From positions 1,096,533 through 1,160,532 of the forward strand of contig NW_006500351.1 in assembly GCF_000471905.2 (NCBI RefSeq): a stretch of 64,000 nucleotides of DNA, given 5' to 3'. A program made the translations under genes and the position numbers. Positions 21,549 through 33,071 of the stretch are shown piece by piece. Under the pieces are notes generated by a model. That model saw only the letters and a program-made list of their open reading frames with translations, did not search any database and was not told where the DNA came from. Within the stretch, counting starts at the first letter, position 1. Every line of letters begins with the position of its first letter. This DNA is from Amborella trichopoda. Lineage: Eukaryota; Streptophyta; Magnoliopsida; Amborellales; Amborellaceae.

Positions 21549-23353
21549 TAGTAGTTTAAAAAAAGGATCGGTGGCCAGGATCGGGCACCCCAAAAACCCA
21601 TCCGGTTCGGTAAATAAGTGATCCGAATCGGGAATCGGCGAATTGGTAGGATTAAGCCTTAAAAAAATCCAAAAAAAAAATCCAAAAAAACTATTAAAAT
21701 TCATTATAAATATTCTTTTTTATGAATCTGATAAGAAATGAGGGTACTACATTATTAACTTTCATTTTTTTCATCAATATGTGAATATTGAAATGTTCTT
21801 TCCCTGTATGAACTTATGTTAACCATTAAATTTACATCACAACAAAAACAAATTATAGAATTGTCATGGATGAAGTATATAATCATACGTGGGCTACAAT
21901 AAGAATAAATTAAAATGATGAAAAAATGGCTACCAAAATCTCGAATCGGTCGATTCAGCCTTAAAAATTTTTAAAAAGATTATTAAAAATCATTATAAAT
22001 GTTGTTTTTTTGAAATCCAATAAGAAATGAGAGTACTACATTAATAACCTTTTTTGCATCAATATGCGAATATTGAGATGTTATTTTCTTGTATGAAGAT
22101 TCTTATCAAACATTTATTAAAGCCTTACTAAATACAATATTATACATTGAAATTAGAAATATTGGTTTGCATTTTATTATTTTATCATCATTCTACTATA
22201 CAAAAAATAATAAATTTTAAATTTGTCTTATAATATCATCTAATTTAAAAATCTAATTTACAATTGCAACAAAAAATAATATATTACATAATTTCTAATG
22301 CAAATAAATTAATATACGAAAGACAAGATTTGATTATCATTGTTATCAATATAATTATTAGTTACAATATTATAATAAATGTGATTAAAAAACAAGGGTA
22401 TGACCCTCACAAATAAATAAATATAATGTATAATAATTAGTGTTGATATAAATATAGAATTTAGTAACATAAATTTGCAATCATATTTTAATAAAATTAG
22501 GAAAATAAATAAAGAAATTCATATTTGCCATGTGAGATAATTGATAAAGCAACTTGAAATAAATTCTAAAGCGATATGAGCTAGTGTTATTTTTCGTTCT
22601 TAAAATATCTCATAAGCTAGTATTTTTTTTAATGATCTATAAAAAAGTATTAGTATTATTTTTTGTTTCTTTTAATATCCTATGAGCTAGTAAAATAATT
22701 TCATATAATTATGTTAAATTTTATAAATTATTATATGAAATTTTATTTTTGTAATTATATACAATTAAATATTAATTATATGTACTTTATGTTTGTAAAT
22801 TATGAAAATAAAAATAAAAATAATTAATCTTAAAAAGATTAAAATATTAAAAATAAATAAATATAATTAATCTTAAATATAACTATAGACCATTTCATTT
22901 GTCCTTATATGAGAGAGAAAGATTTATTTATATAACCCACCTATCCCTACCTAATACAAACACTATATATAATTTGGAACAAATTTTAACTATTGTTTAG
23001 AATAAGGTGCACGCTTTGCAGCAACGTTGGGCTATAGAACTAGTCCCACATCGAAGTGATGTGGGACAAAGTAAAAGCATATAAGCAATTGCAAAGCACG
23101 ACAAACAATGAGCAGGTAGCTGCTAGGGCCACGTGCATAGATGTGTGTGGCTATAGTTGACAGTCACTGTTTTTAACATCAGTTTGGGGATGGTAGTGTT
23201 TTTATAATACTAAAATGGATCGGATCCCGTTTTTTGGTTTGAACCCGAACGGCCTAGCCTATATCCGTTTTTTGGTTTGAACCCGAACGGCCTAGCCTAT
23301 ATCCGGTCCGGATCGCTCGATTCTGGATCTGATCGGCGATTTTTAAACCACTG
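21549..23353. mobile_element. Non-autonomous hAT element inside the Copia element
   Basis: The left end tagtagtttaaaaaaaggat and the reverse complement of the right end, cagtggtttaaaaatcgccg, are imperfect terminal inverted repeats of the hAT type. The insert is flanked by a perfect 8-bp duplication gttctgat (21541-21548 and 23354-23361), the hAT hallmark. The 1805-bp inside is AT-rich and lacks a transposase frame. An internal block is repeated about 289 bp apart (taagaaatgag at 21732 and 22021). The ends are GC-rich with gatccgg-type palindromes. Confidence 0.85.
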
Positions 23354-23653
23354 GTTCTGATAAACCTATTGATTATTCTCGTTAAAAACTTTTTGGTTGT
23401 CCTCCTTATATTCATATGAAGGATGATAAGTTGAGTATCCCGTTTTTTGGTTTGAACCCGAACGGCCTAGCCTATATCCGTTTTTTGGTTTGAACCCGAA
23501 CGGCCTAGCCTTATATCCGGTCCGGATCGCTCGATTCTGGATCTGATCGGCGATTTTTAAACCACTGGTTCTGATAAACCTATTGATTATTCTCGTTAAA
23601 AACTTTTTGGTTGTCCTCCTTATATTCATATGAAGGATGATAAGTTGAGTATC
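23226..23653. repeat. 213-bp tandem duplication across the hAT/Copia junction
   Basis: cccgttttttgg at 23226 recurs at 23439, and the whole 213 bp, from the hAT subterminal region through its end into Copia sequence up to gttgagtatc, is nearly identical in both copies. Inside each copy a 38-bp unit (ccgttttttggtttgaaccc...) is itself present twice. The near identity contrasts with the age of the host element, so the duplication is recent or an assembly artefact. Confidence 0.9.
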
Positions 23654-24770
23654 AGATCAAATCTGTATTTTCCTTGGTTATGTAAATGGAGTTCAGGGCC
23701 ATATTGTGGTACCTAGATCTTAAGTGACTTAAGTTTAATATCAGTTATGATGTTAAGTTTGATGAGCATGTTATGTTAAAGCACATTCAGAAGGGCGAAG
23801 AAAAAGAAAACCGCAGTAGCAGTGATGCAGTTCAAGTAGAGTTGACAACTCCAAAAAATTCTTTAAAATATATATTAGAAAGTCATTGTAAAAGAGTAGA
23901 AGAAGATGTTAACCATGAAGAGGTCGTTAAGCATACTTCACATGAGAAAGAGCCCTAGCTTAGAAATGAAAAGAAAATACAAAAACCAATGGTGCAATGC
24001 GGTTTTGAGGGCATTGTAGCTTATGCATTGGCTGACACAAGCCAAGAGCCATCCACTTTTAAAGAAGCTACACAAGATATTGACAATAGCCGGTAGAATG
24101 ATTCCATGGATGAAAAATATAGTATCTCTTCAAAAGAATCGTACTTGGGATCATGTGAAGTTGACTAAATGCAAGAGAGCTATTGGATGTAAACTGGTTT
24201 ATAAGAAGAAAGATGGTTACCTGAGACTGGTAGTGATCAGTTTAAGGCATGTTTAGTTGTAAAAGGATATGCACAGAAAGAATGTGTTAACTATAATGAA
24301 AATTTCTCTCTAGTTGTGAAACATACTTCTATTCGAGAATTACTAATCATGGTTACATTGTTCGATATGGAGTTAAAACAACTTGATGTCAAAATTGCAT
24401 TCTTTCATGGAGTTAGAAAACAATTACAGAGGCAGTAAAAGAAGTCATATGGCTTAGAGGGCGTGTAAGTGATTTTGGCTTACGATCGGATGCGACTATT
24501 ATTTATTATGATAGTTAGAGTGCAATATATTTAGCAAAGAACCAAGTACATCATAAAAAGACAAAGCATATATATGTAGGGTACCATTTTATCAGTTAGA
24601 TAATAGCTAAAAGTGATATGTTATCATTGAATATTGACACCTAAAAGAATGTTGTGGATATCCGGACAAAGCAAGTTCCCTTGTATTGCAAAGGTGAGCA
24701 CTTGTAGGGGCGCGTGTAGAGAAGATAATTGATGGAAATCTCTATTGGAATTCAAGCCATGGTGGAGATT

Positions 24771-25369
24771 TGTTAGATGTTGTTCTGATTTTCAATTCAC
24801 ATCATGTTTTTTGGGTTTTTTTTTTTATATTTATGGGTTTCCTTTCTTTGTTGGTACTCCTAAAATTCTATGTAAATTGGCATAGTTATAAAGGAGAGGA
24901 TAAAGTCAAGATTTTCATCAAGTTAGGAAAGGTGGGGCATGCCATATGTGGGTATTTCTTTTGGAGTTTCTTTTTCTGTTTAAGTTTGTTTGTAGAGAGA
25001 CAAATATAAGGAGACAAGTAGATGGAAACTTGGGGCGTAGAGAGAGAAAATTGTAGAGAAAAGAATATTTGATGGGAGATTGAGTTCTTTGTCTCTAGTT
25101 CTTTCAGGCGTGGGTCTCTTGTAATTTTTTCTTTCATTAATTAGTGAAAAAAATCGATTATCTTTGCTTGTGGACGTAGTCACACATTTGTGACAAACCA
25201 CATAAATTATAGTGTTTTTTTTTCTGTCATTTTTTTTCTGCTTTATTTTTCTTATTTGTTGCTTGCTTGTTGTCAGTTCTATTTTTCTTGTATTTTATTT
25301 ATAAAAAATCAACCCGTTAATTTTAGAGCAAAAATCAACCCGTTAGGTTAGAGCGCACACACACAGACA
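24771..25369 (+). repeat. 3' LTR of the Copia element
   Basis: Starts tgttagatgttg after a purine-rich tract and ends cacacacagaca before the target duplication. It carries a small internal repeat of aaaatcaacccgtta near its end that the 5' LTR lacks. Confidence 0.85.
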
Positions 25370-25374
25370 TTGGG

Positions 25375-27069
25375 GACATAATTGGTTAAGGAAAATTCTA
25401 AGTTCAATCTCAGATAGAAAATAAGGTTATTTCCCTTCTGGAAAAAATATCTAAAGTCTTTACTTTAAGCTAAAGTAATAAAACCATCTCCCTTAAGAAA
25501 CCATATCCAAGAGATGCCCTATCTAATATTTCATCCATTTTCTTTCCCCCTGGCTTTAAGGAGCATTGATTATTATTTTTGGTAGATCAGTGGGGGAATA
25601 AAAAAAAAATTAGTAGATTAGTGGGGAAATAAAGGCCTCTTCCCATTTTTAAAAATAATTAACGCTTAGTTAAAAGTTAAAGTGGTGCTACCACCACAAC
25701 CTCAACCCCATTCACGTATTGATGTTTTTAGATACAAATATTTCACTCTAAATAATCTACCTAAAATTGTTTTTTTCGAATATAGATATCTCTTAGTAAA
25801 CCACCATATCCAATATTGGATTTCTCGATGATTTCGAATCCCGATATTTCGGGTTAAGTTTTCCACCACATAATGATATTACAACTATCAATATCTTTCG
25901 AACAGACAGTTTTACTAATGATTGCTTTAGTTTTTCCATATTGGTAAAAATTAGTTGAAGAGGTGAAAATTGTACAAACGACAGTCCAAAAATTATTTGC
26001 TCCTTTGGAAGCATATCCTCTATTCACTCTTTCATGTAAAACTTTTGTTGGAGTGCCTCTAAGACCCCAAAGTTTTGGAGATGTAGCCTCTTGTACCTAG
26101 TGATCAACTTCAAAAAAGAAAAAGGGGGAAAAAGAAGGGGAAAAAGAAGCAAACACAGTCACTATGTAGTTAAAAAAAAATAGCATCCTAAGATCAATCT
26201 AGGTCATCCAATTTTGATGGTCAGACCTAGGTGTTCAGGAACTAAAAATTCAAATACTTTTTTTTGAAAATAATCATTTGGTATTTCTAAAATGGATCCC
26301 AAAATTTCAACTCGGAACAATCCTTTACCTACACCTTTTTTCGGCAAGAGTGCAAGTGTACAGTGTCCTCCCGTGGGAGCACACTATTCACATCCTAACC
26401 CTATCAATTAAATGGAAAGCTTTTATAAATGTACATGTAATTACCTCAAACCACACAAAGGAAATAAGGGCACAAGTGGGGGAAGGGCCACTTGCCCTGA
26501 CACTTAAGAGAGGTGCTAGGACACTGTTTGAAAAATAATACCAAGCTGCGTGGATAAGTGAACTAAGAGAAACTCTTTTAAAAAATAGGAAATTATTTAA
26601 ATACTTATAAGAGATGAACTAATAGCATTTGCCCCATATATTTTGATTTGATTTCAAAATTTCTCGTAAATCGACACGTGATAGTGAATTGGAATGGTTG
26701 CAATAGGGTAAAGTGTTAAATAACCCCACTTATGGATCTTTTTGACAAGTTTCCCTTTAAAAATTGACTAAAACTGTTTTGGGCAGTACTGATACAAGCA
26801 TAAATACCCTTATTTTGGCCATGTTCGCTCCAGTTTTGCCCTTTTCTAGTTTTCCATAAAAAAATAATTGTGCCCAGATACTAATGGGCCACAACCTAGT
26901 TTTGAGAACATGGGAAGAAACACTCTTAACATATCATCAAAACCAATGTTTAAAACCCGGTAATTTCCCGTTTGGATTACTGATTTGGACAGGAATCGAT
27001 CAAAGATAAAGTGGTTTTAAGATCATACACGCTCTTGTTTGGTTCCCTAAAACTCTCCCTTTCATATAT
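25375..27069. other. Intergenic stretch, no gene recognised
   Basis: Contains a purine-rich tract at about 26114-26152 and an 86-codon frame at 26278-26538 with no family resemblance. I see no RNA gene or element end. Confidence 0.5.
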
Positions 27070-27454
27070 GGGTGCCGTTTGTGTAGAGCTTAGGCTCTAA
27101 ACAATTAAATTAGAGCCTACCTTCAAACAGTGTCAAGAAATGTGGTTTCAATATTGAAAATCTTCGTGATAGCTTTAAAATATATTTTCATATTTATCTA
27201 AAAAGTTTAAAGCGTTAAAAGTAGTATAGATCAACATATCTATGAAAATCTTGAAAATTGATGGTCTAAAAATGCGTTACAGAAATACTCTATTTCTAAA
27301 ACTTGCAGTCCATTTTTTTTTCATGTCCATACATCTTGATATCGAGACGATCAATTTGAATATATTTGGGCATCAAAACAACCTCTTTTAGTGAAATTTT
27401 TGATATAGATTCAAATTTGATTATTTAGAGCCTTGGCTCTACATAAACTTTTCC
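27070..27454. mobile_element. MITE copy E, second subfamily
   Basis: Starts gggtgccgtttgtgtagagc and ends acataaacttttcc. Left palindrome GAGCTTAGGCTC, right palindrome GAGCCTTGGCTC: both ends have the GAGCC type and different 2-bp centres. Flanks are AT-rich and the target duplication is unclear. Confidence 0.75.
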
Positions 27455-28120
27455 TTTTATATATATATATATATATATTTAAATTTTTATTTTATTTTAT
27501 TTTATTTATTTTTAACTTTTGCTACCCAATCACTCATCCAATGATTTAACACAGATGCATGGGTGAATAATCCCCCGCCCCCCCGCCATCATCCACGTCA
27601 TAAGGACTCGAAAAGAAAAGCCCAACAAAATGGGGTGGTATGAGCCCAAAAGCCATCCGTACGGGCTGACGTATAAATGGGCTGATGCCAATTAATTAAT
27701 GAACGCCCCAACCTATGAAATGCCCCCATTATTGGGCTTTGGAAATCCAATCTCAACGATCCACCCCATAAAGACACAAGAGTAGAGAGAGAAAGTGATG
27801 AGAGAGAATGAGGAGTCAAATAATTGGTGTGGACGAGTCAAAAGCAAAGCTGTTATTTGACAACTGTATGTACATATAAAAATTGTTCACGTGGGGGAGA
27901 TCTCAGGTTCTTCAACTCATTCAAATTCAATTTGGATTCAATTCCACTCAAAATCCTTAGCCCTATGCTCCCACTTGTCCATTCGGACTGGTTGGTCCAG
28001 CCGTAGAAAAAGTAGGGCATGGGCCACAAACTGCAGCTTGAGGGCTGGGTTAGGGCCCGTGCTAGTCTATTTTGGCCATGCCGGCCCCATTGCCACCCTT
28101 ATACACCTCTCTCTTTCTTT
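27455..28120. other. Spacer with microsatellites and a GC-rich element fragment
   Basis: (AT)n and (TTTTA)n at 27460-27516, a C-rich patch at 27571-27588, and at about 28000-28095 a GC-rich piece ending ccccattgccaccc that resembles the ends of the GGCC-rich elements at 34682 and 61757. No gene seen. Confidence 0.5.
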
Positions 28121-28600
28121 TTAATTGTTTTTTTTTTTTTGAATGTTAACTATAATTTCATTGAGGAAATGAAAAATTGTAAAAAAGAGCAGCAAAAGAA
28201 AAAAAAATGGAGAGATGGGGAAAGGATGGAGGATTAGGATGAAGCTAGCTTAGTAAGAGTATCAACATCTCTATTTCTTTTTCAGTTAATTTGGTGAAAT
28301 TGGACTTCTTTACTAAAGATGGCTAAAGTAATTTCGTCTATAATGGAGGTCTATTGCCAGGGATCATATGAGGTTGGGAGCACTACTTGCTATATATTAA
28401 CGGAATCAGCCTCAATAATGATTCGATTGTGCCTTAAGTTCTGTCTCATTGATATCATAAAAGCTGCCCATTGTAGTTAAAAATAACATTCCTAAGAACG
28501 TTCCTTAGAATGCTATCAAAATGGCTTTCTGGACCTTACGCTCTACCATCAAAATTCAACTTGAGCCATTCCTCAAGGGGTATCGTTTTCTGAGTGTTCA
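28121..28600 (-). mobile_element. 5'-truncated LINE tail with RNase H remnant
   Basis: On the - strand the region opens with EEWLKLNFDG (near 28590-28540), then IIIEADSVNI, SYDPWQ and SIIDEI, the pattern of the RNase H domain at the end of plant LINE ORF2. It closes with an A-tract on that strand (T-run at 28127-28139 on the + strand), as expected for a LINE 3' end. Stops interrupt the frame. The 5' edge is approximate. Confidence 0.55.
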
Positions 28601-29975
28601 CTTTAGTTTTTTATTATTTCTGGGTAAAAACTCGACTCTTTGATTTTGTTGAAGTCCAATAGCAATTCCTACCAATATATGAGTCACTACTTCGTTTTAC
28701 TTCAATATTCCACTTCCTTCCTCCACTCTCTCTCTCTCTCTCTATCTCTATCTCTAGCACACGAAAATGAGCACTCTAGTTTAAAGAACCCAACTTCTTA
28801 TCAATTAATTAGTAAAAGACTATGATAATGATGATTTTCTATTGTATTCAATTGACAATATGCCCTAAAAGTTGTTCGAGCCCTGCTCAACTTGAATTGA
28901 ACACCTAACAATTCGAGGACAATTCAATTTTAAACCGCCAAATCAAAACCATTCCCTGTCCATTAGCTGCTACTGTATCTTTTATAAGTTTCAATCAATG
29001 TTTCAAAATCCAACAGAGCGGTGGATTGTTCATCTCACATATCTATGTCCGACACTGAAACAACGATCTTCATCAGTCTGAATTAGTGATCTAAAACTAT
29101 AAAAGAATATGTAATAAAAAGAAGAGGTCATGACAGGGGGATTTGAAAAAATATCAGCACAAATACATACAATTTGAAAAAATCTTGGATATAGTCTATT
29201 TCTTCTCTCTCCTATCTCTAACGTTGTGATCGGAGAGGATGTGACCTGCCAGGGTGCCCCCGAGAGTGGGGGTTCCCACGTGACCCTCCCACTCACATTC
29301 TCACTCTGTATCTATGTCAAATCAACATCTCACTCCTACTCTATAACCCCCCCCCCCCGCCCTCAATCTTATTTTTATTTTTATTTTTATCCCATAGAGC
29401 TGAGGAGCTCAAGGCAAAGGTCTCGGGAGTAAACATGCAGCAAAATTAGGAAACAAACCTCTCTCACTGTTGACTTTATACAATCATTCATTAAGAAATG
29501 CTTTTCTTTTTATCCAGATAATGACGAATCCCAATCTTTACTTTTCGATTTTTTAAATTCTAAGTGAGGAATCCTCTTCACCAAGGCTGGCAACAGGCTC
29601 CTCACACTCGTAGAGCCCGGCCTGGCCTATAGCGGGAGATAGCCAAAAGAAAAATAAATAAAAAGTTAGATCAAACTCCAACATTGGCCCTAACTCGGTT
29701 TTTAGGGTACAGTTTGTGGTCCAAATCCTATTTTTTGATTTTTTGAGATCCGGCCTAAGCTTTCTTTTTCACCTGAATTTAAAAGCAGTTTTGAAAAATA
29801 ATAATAATAAAGTGTAAAATGAGAGTATAGGGAGGAAAATAGGGTAAGAGTATTGAGTGAGATGCGTATGATTAGTGAATAATGAGAAAAAGTAGAAGTT
29901 AGGGCGGGTAGGGGGCCTAGGTTTTGTAGAGTTGAGGAAAAGGAGAGCCTCGTCTTTATTCGAGATTTGACTGCC
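28601..29975. other. Upstream region of the polyamine oxidase gene
   Basis: No other gene seen. It holds a (CT)n at 28727-28756, a C-run at 29348-29358 and a (TTTTA)-type repeat at 29370-29388. Part of the GGCC-type element style (ctggcaacaggctcc, then cccggcctggcc) appears near 29586-29627. Confidence 0.4.
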
Positions 29976-30084
29976 TCCATATATCTCAACAATTGAGTCC
30001 TCGCTCCACTCTTCAATTTCATGCTCGCTCTCTCTCTCTCTCTCTCTCTCATTCATCCTCTCCTTGTCCATCCGCCCTCTAGGC
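29976..30084 (+). promoter_or_regulatory. Putative core promoter and 5' leader of the polyamine oxidase
   Basis: A TATA-like catatatc at about 29978-29985 lies 100 bp before the ATG, and a (CT)n tract at 30027-30050 lies in the presumed leader, a common plant 5' UTR feature. An upstream ATG at 30021 opens a 77-codon frame that overlaps the main start in a different frame. The transcription start is not known, so the assignment is tentative. Confidence 0.3.
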
Positions 30085-31653
30085 ATGGGCTCCGAAATGG
30101 TGGTGGAGAAGCCCAAAGTTGTGGTGGTGGGAGCCGGAATGGCTGGCCTCACTGCCGCCAATCATCTCCATCGCGCCGCCGGTTCTGCTGGGCTCCTCCA
30201 CCTGACTGTCGTCGAAGGTGGCGCACGGATTGGTGGTCGGATCCGATCCACTGAATTTGAAGGCGAGCGCGTCGAGCTTGGAGCCACTTGGATCCATGGC
30301 ATCGGCGGCAGCCCCATCTATGACATCGCCAAAAGGATTGGCTCCCTCTGTTCTGACCAGCCCTCGGAGAGAATGGATGGGTTCCCGGAAAACGCAGTGA
30401 CCCTAGCTGAAGGGGGGCGTGCCCCAAATGTCTCCACCATCGACAGGATCGCCTCACTGTACCGCAATCTCATGGATTTTGCCAAAGGTAGGCCTCTGCT
30501 TGATGCCGATGCAGAGGCCCTCGCGAAGGAAGCGGCGCGTGGTGGAACCCGAGGCATTGGAGCCTTTCTGCGTCGAGGGCTCAGCCTCCATCGAGGTACA
30601 GTGGCAGTCGGCGGGGATGAGATGTTAGATGCATTGTTTGCGATGCACGAGTGCACTGAGAGAACATACACATCTGCAGATGACTTGGGTGAGCTCGACC
30701 TCGCGGCGGAGCGGGAGTACCGTGAGTTCCCAGACGAGGAGATAACCATAGCCAAAGGCTACCGGACTGTCATTGATCACCTCGCATCACAGCTGCCGCC
30801 GGGGTGCATCCAGCTCCAGAAGCAAGTGGTATGCATCGAGTGGTCGCGCAGCAGCCGGCATGGCATGCCGGTGACTGTTTACTTTGGGGATGGGAGCAGC
30901 ATGGACGCCCACCATGTGATCGTCACGGTCTCGCTCGGGGTGCTCAAGGAGGCGGTGCAGGGAGGCATGTTCAGGCCTCCATTGCCGCCTTTCAAAGAGT
31001 CAGCCGTTTCGAAGCTCGGGTTCGGCGTAGTTAACAAGCTGTTCTTAAGGGTTGAGCCCTCTGCTTGTCTTGACTCACTGAAACCAGCTTTCCCTTTCCT
31101 GCAAATGGCTTTCATGCAAGGGTTGCAGACGGAAGACGAGGAGGTGCCATGGTGGATGAAAAAAACAGCCTCTCTTTGCCCCATTCACAAAACCTCTAGA
31201 AATGTTCTCGCGTGGTTTGCCGGCAAAGAAGCCATGGAATTAGAGTCCCTCTCGGACGAAGAAGTCATAAACGGGGTCTGCAAAACCCTCTCGAAGCTCG
31301 GTTTCGAGGTGAATTCCAACGCCAAAAGCTTCGAGATCAAGAGTGAATTCGGTCACTTGAGTGGAAAAATGGCGAAAGTGCTGAAGAGTGGGTGGGGTTC
31401 GGATCCTCTGTTCCGGGGATCGTACAGCTTCGTGAAGGTGGGCTCGAGCGGAGCAGAGATGGACGCCATGGCCGAGCCGTTGCCGAGGCCAGAGGAGAGC
31501 GATGAGAGGCCATTGCAGCTGCTCTTTGCAGGGGAGGCCACGCACAGGACGCACTACTCCACCACGCACGGTGCTTACTTCAGTGGCTTGAGGGAAGCAG
31601 ACCGCCTCATCAAGCATTATGGCTGGGGCCTTCACCCACCACCCTCTTCTTAG
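30085..31653 (+). CDS. PAO5: Polyamine oxidase, PAO5-like, intronless
   Basis: An FAD-dependent amine oxidase of 522 residues that oxidises spermine or thermospermine with release of hydrogen peroxide. The dinucleotide-binding motif VVVVGAGMAGL is at 12-22, the FAD ribose-binding E44 begins EGGARIGGR, ELGATWIHG is at about 64-72, K318 in FGVVNKLFL fits the conserved lysine near the flavin N5, and the C-terminal flavin contact FAGEATH is at 481-487. One uninterrupted exon matches the intronless PAO5 genes of other plants, and sequence style (GATWIHGIGGSP) also fits PAO5. No signal peptide is seen and the C-terminus ends PPPSS, not a peroxisomal SRL/SKL tripeptide, so a cytosolic enzyme is likely, as known for PAO5. 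The first ATG in frame is 30085, with G at +4; a frame extension upstream lacks an ATG. GC content is far above the surroundings, as usual for such single-exon genes. Substrate preference is inferred from the family. Confidence 0.93.
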   Translation: MGSEMVVEKPKVVVVGAGMAGLTAANHLHRAAGSAGLLHLTVVEGGARIGGRIRSTEFEGERVELGATWIHGIGGSPIYDIAKRIGSLCSDQPSERMDGFPENAVTLAEGGRAPNVSTIDRIASLYRNLMDFAKGRPLLDADAEALAKEAARGGTRGIGAFLRRGLSLHRGTVAVGGDEMLDALFAMHECTERTYTSADDLGELDLAAEREYREFPDEEITIAKGYRTVIDHLASQLPPGCIQLQKQVVCIEWSRSSRHGMPVTVYFGDGSSMDAHHVIVTVSLGVLKEAVQGGMFRPPLPPFKESAVSKLGFGVVNKLFLRVEPSACLDSLKPAFPFLQMAFMQGLQTEDEEVPWWMKKTASLCPIHKTSRNVLAWFAGKEAMELESLSDEEVINGVCKTLSKLGFEVNSNAKSFEIKSEFGHLSGKMAKVLKSGWGSDPLFRGSYSFVKVGSSGAEMDAMAEPLPRPEESDERPLQLLFAGEATHRTHYSTTHGAYFSGLREADRLIKHYGWGLHPPPSS

Positions 31654-32145
31654 GCCTCTCTCTCTCTCTTTACTTTCTCTCTCATAAACCATTTTTGCTG
31701 GTTTCTCTGCAATTTCTTTCTATTTTTGGCTTTCGTGTTCTTCTTGTTTACTTCAATCTTTAAAGCTTACAGCAAACCAAGGGTTAGAGGTCCCATGGCC
31801 CCGCTCTCTCTCACTCTCTCTCTCATTTTCTCTCACCACGTAGCCGTCTTTCTCTCTCTACTTTTATAATCTCTGTCGATACGTCTTTGTTGCTGTATAA
31901 TCCAACTATGAGTGGACCCGGTCTTTTGTGGTGGCCCACTTTGTCGGGGGACCCACCGGTATTGCCTATTGAAGGAGGTGCAGTGATTCGTCTCATCACC
32001 GATGCTCTCTGTCCTATAATTACGTGGCCCACTCCGTATACTATGCTCCTTCCGGACCATTTACTCCCTTACGAAGGTCTTTTTTTTTTTTTTTTGCAAT
32101 TTGAACTTTTGGAACTCCTTGGGAATCACTAGATGATTACTTAAA
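31654..32145. other. 3' region of the polyamine oxidase gene
   Basis: CT-rich presumed 3' UTR to about 31880. No AATAAA was seen close to the stop. The remaining bases hold no gene; a T-run lies at 32080-32095. Confidence 0.5.
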
Positions 32146-32535
32146 TGAAAAAGTTCATATAAGGGTCAGGTTCTAAACAATCAAAGTACCGTGCCCTTAA
32201 TAAATTCATTAGAAAAAGTTGCTCCGATACTGAAAAACCCTCAATTTGATCATCTCGACCCCAAGACGTATAGACATGAGAAAAAGTAGATTTCAAAGTC
32301 TTGAAAATAGTGTATGTGATGTATTATCTAGATCGTTAATTTTCAAGATTTTCAAATATTTATAGATCTACTTAATCTACATTATCTTTTAATATTTAAA
32401 TTTTATAATGAGATATGAAAATAACTTTTGAGGCCATCCCAAAGAATTTTGATACTAAAACAGCATGTTTTGGCATTATTTGAAGGTACATCTTATTTTG
32501 ATTGGTTAGAACCTGGTATTATGCAAACTACACCT
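32146..32535. mobile_element. MITE copy F, 390 bp, 9-bp target duplication
   Basis: Flanks ttacttaaa (32137-32145) and ttatttaaa (32536-32544) match 8 of 9. End palindromes are decayed and intermediate (AGGGTCAGGTTCT on the left, AGAACCTGGT on the right). The centre keeps gatcatctcgac and tagatctactt. Confidence 0.75.
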
Positions 32536-33071
32536 TTATTTAAAAAATAAAACAAAATTTTAATTTTCTAACACTTAGGCCTTACCATGTGAAAATTAGA
32601 TGGTCTCTATTCAATCTTTGTGGAATTTGTTTTTTTATTGAAGTTCATCTTTAGGTCGAAGAGGTCGCATCCGCAAATTTTGGGGTTCTAAAATTAATTT
32701 TAAGTAGGGTTTTACCCGAGGGAATAAATGTACATTCTACTCCAACTGGTGTAGAAGATTTTGTTAATGTTTAGTTAATCCCGGAATTGTTTGAACTCCG
32801 ATTAAAACAAAATTATCAATGAGAAGTATAATGGAAAAAATACAATCAAGACACTTGTATAAAAAATGAGTGTTTTGAATTAAGAGTTTCTAGAAAATTT
32901 GTCATTAGATCTCACTAACTCATGCCTAATTTTGGTCTATCTTGCATGGGGAAGTAATTTCTTTTGAAATTTATCATTTCATTGACATGCTGTAGCAAAC
33001 TTAACGTGGCCTTGCTCTAATAAGCTGGAGAGCAAGCAAAAGGTATGGAAGCCTTTGCCAAGTACGGATGG
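32536..33071. other. Spacer, nothing recognised
   Basis: AT-rich sequence between MITE F and the second Copia element. No gene or RNA seen. Confidence 0.5.

Larger units (their letters stand above)
19090..25369 (+). mobile_element. Broken Ty1/Copia LTR retrotransposon
   Basis: Two long terminal repeats (19090-19648 and 24771-25369) and a 5-bp target duplication ttggg at 19085-19089 and 25370-25374. A tRNA-Met-type primer binding site tggtatcagagc lies at 19651. Reading left to right there are a gag (UBN2-like) region about 19680-20330, a pre-integrase zinc region about 20520-21090, part of an integrase to about 21540, then, after an inserted hAT element, pieces of reverse transcriptase and RNase H to about 24700, and a purine-rich tract before the 3' LTR. 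This order (integrase before RT) is Copia. It is broken, with well over ten breaks. A stretch of the two LTRs sampled by eye differs at roughly one position in seven, so the insertion is old. Confidence 0.9.

Noticed and set aside
30064-30084. Upstream extension of the polyamine oxidase frame
   Set aside because: The frame begins with TTG, not ATG; the first ATG is 30085, which also fits family start positions.
30318-31692. Several - strand frames up to 150 codons over the polyamine oxidase
   Set aside because: Antisense shadows of the real coding sequence.
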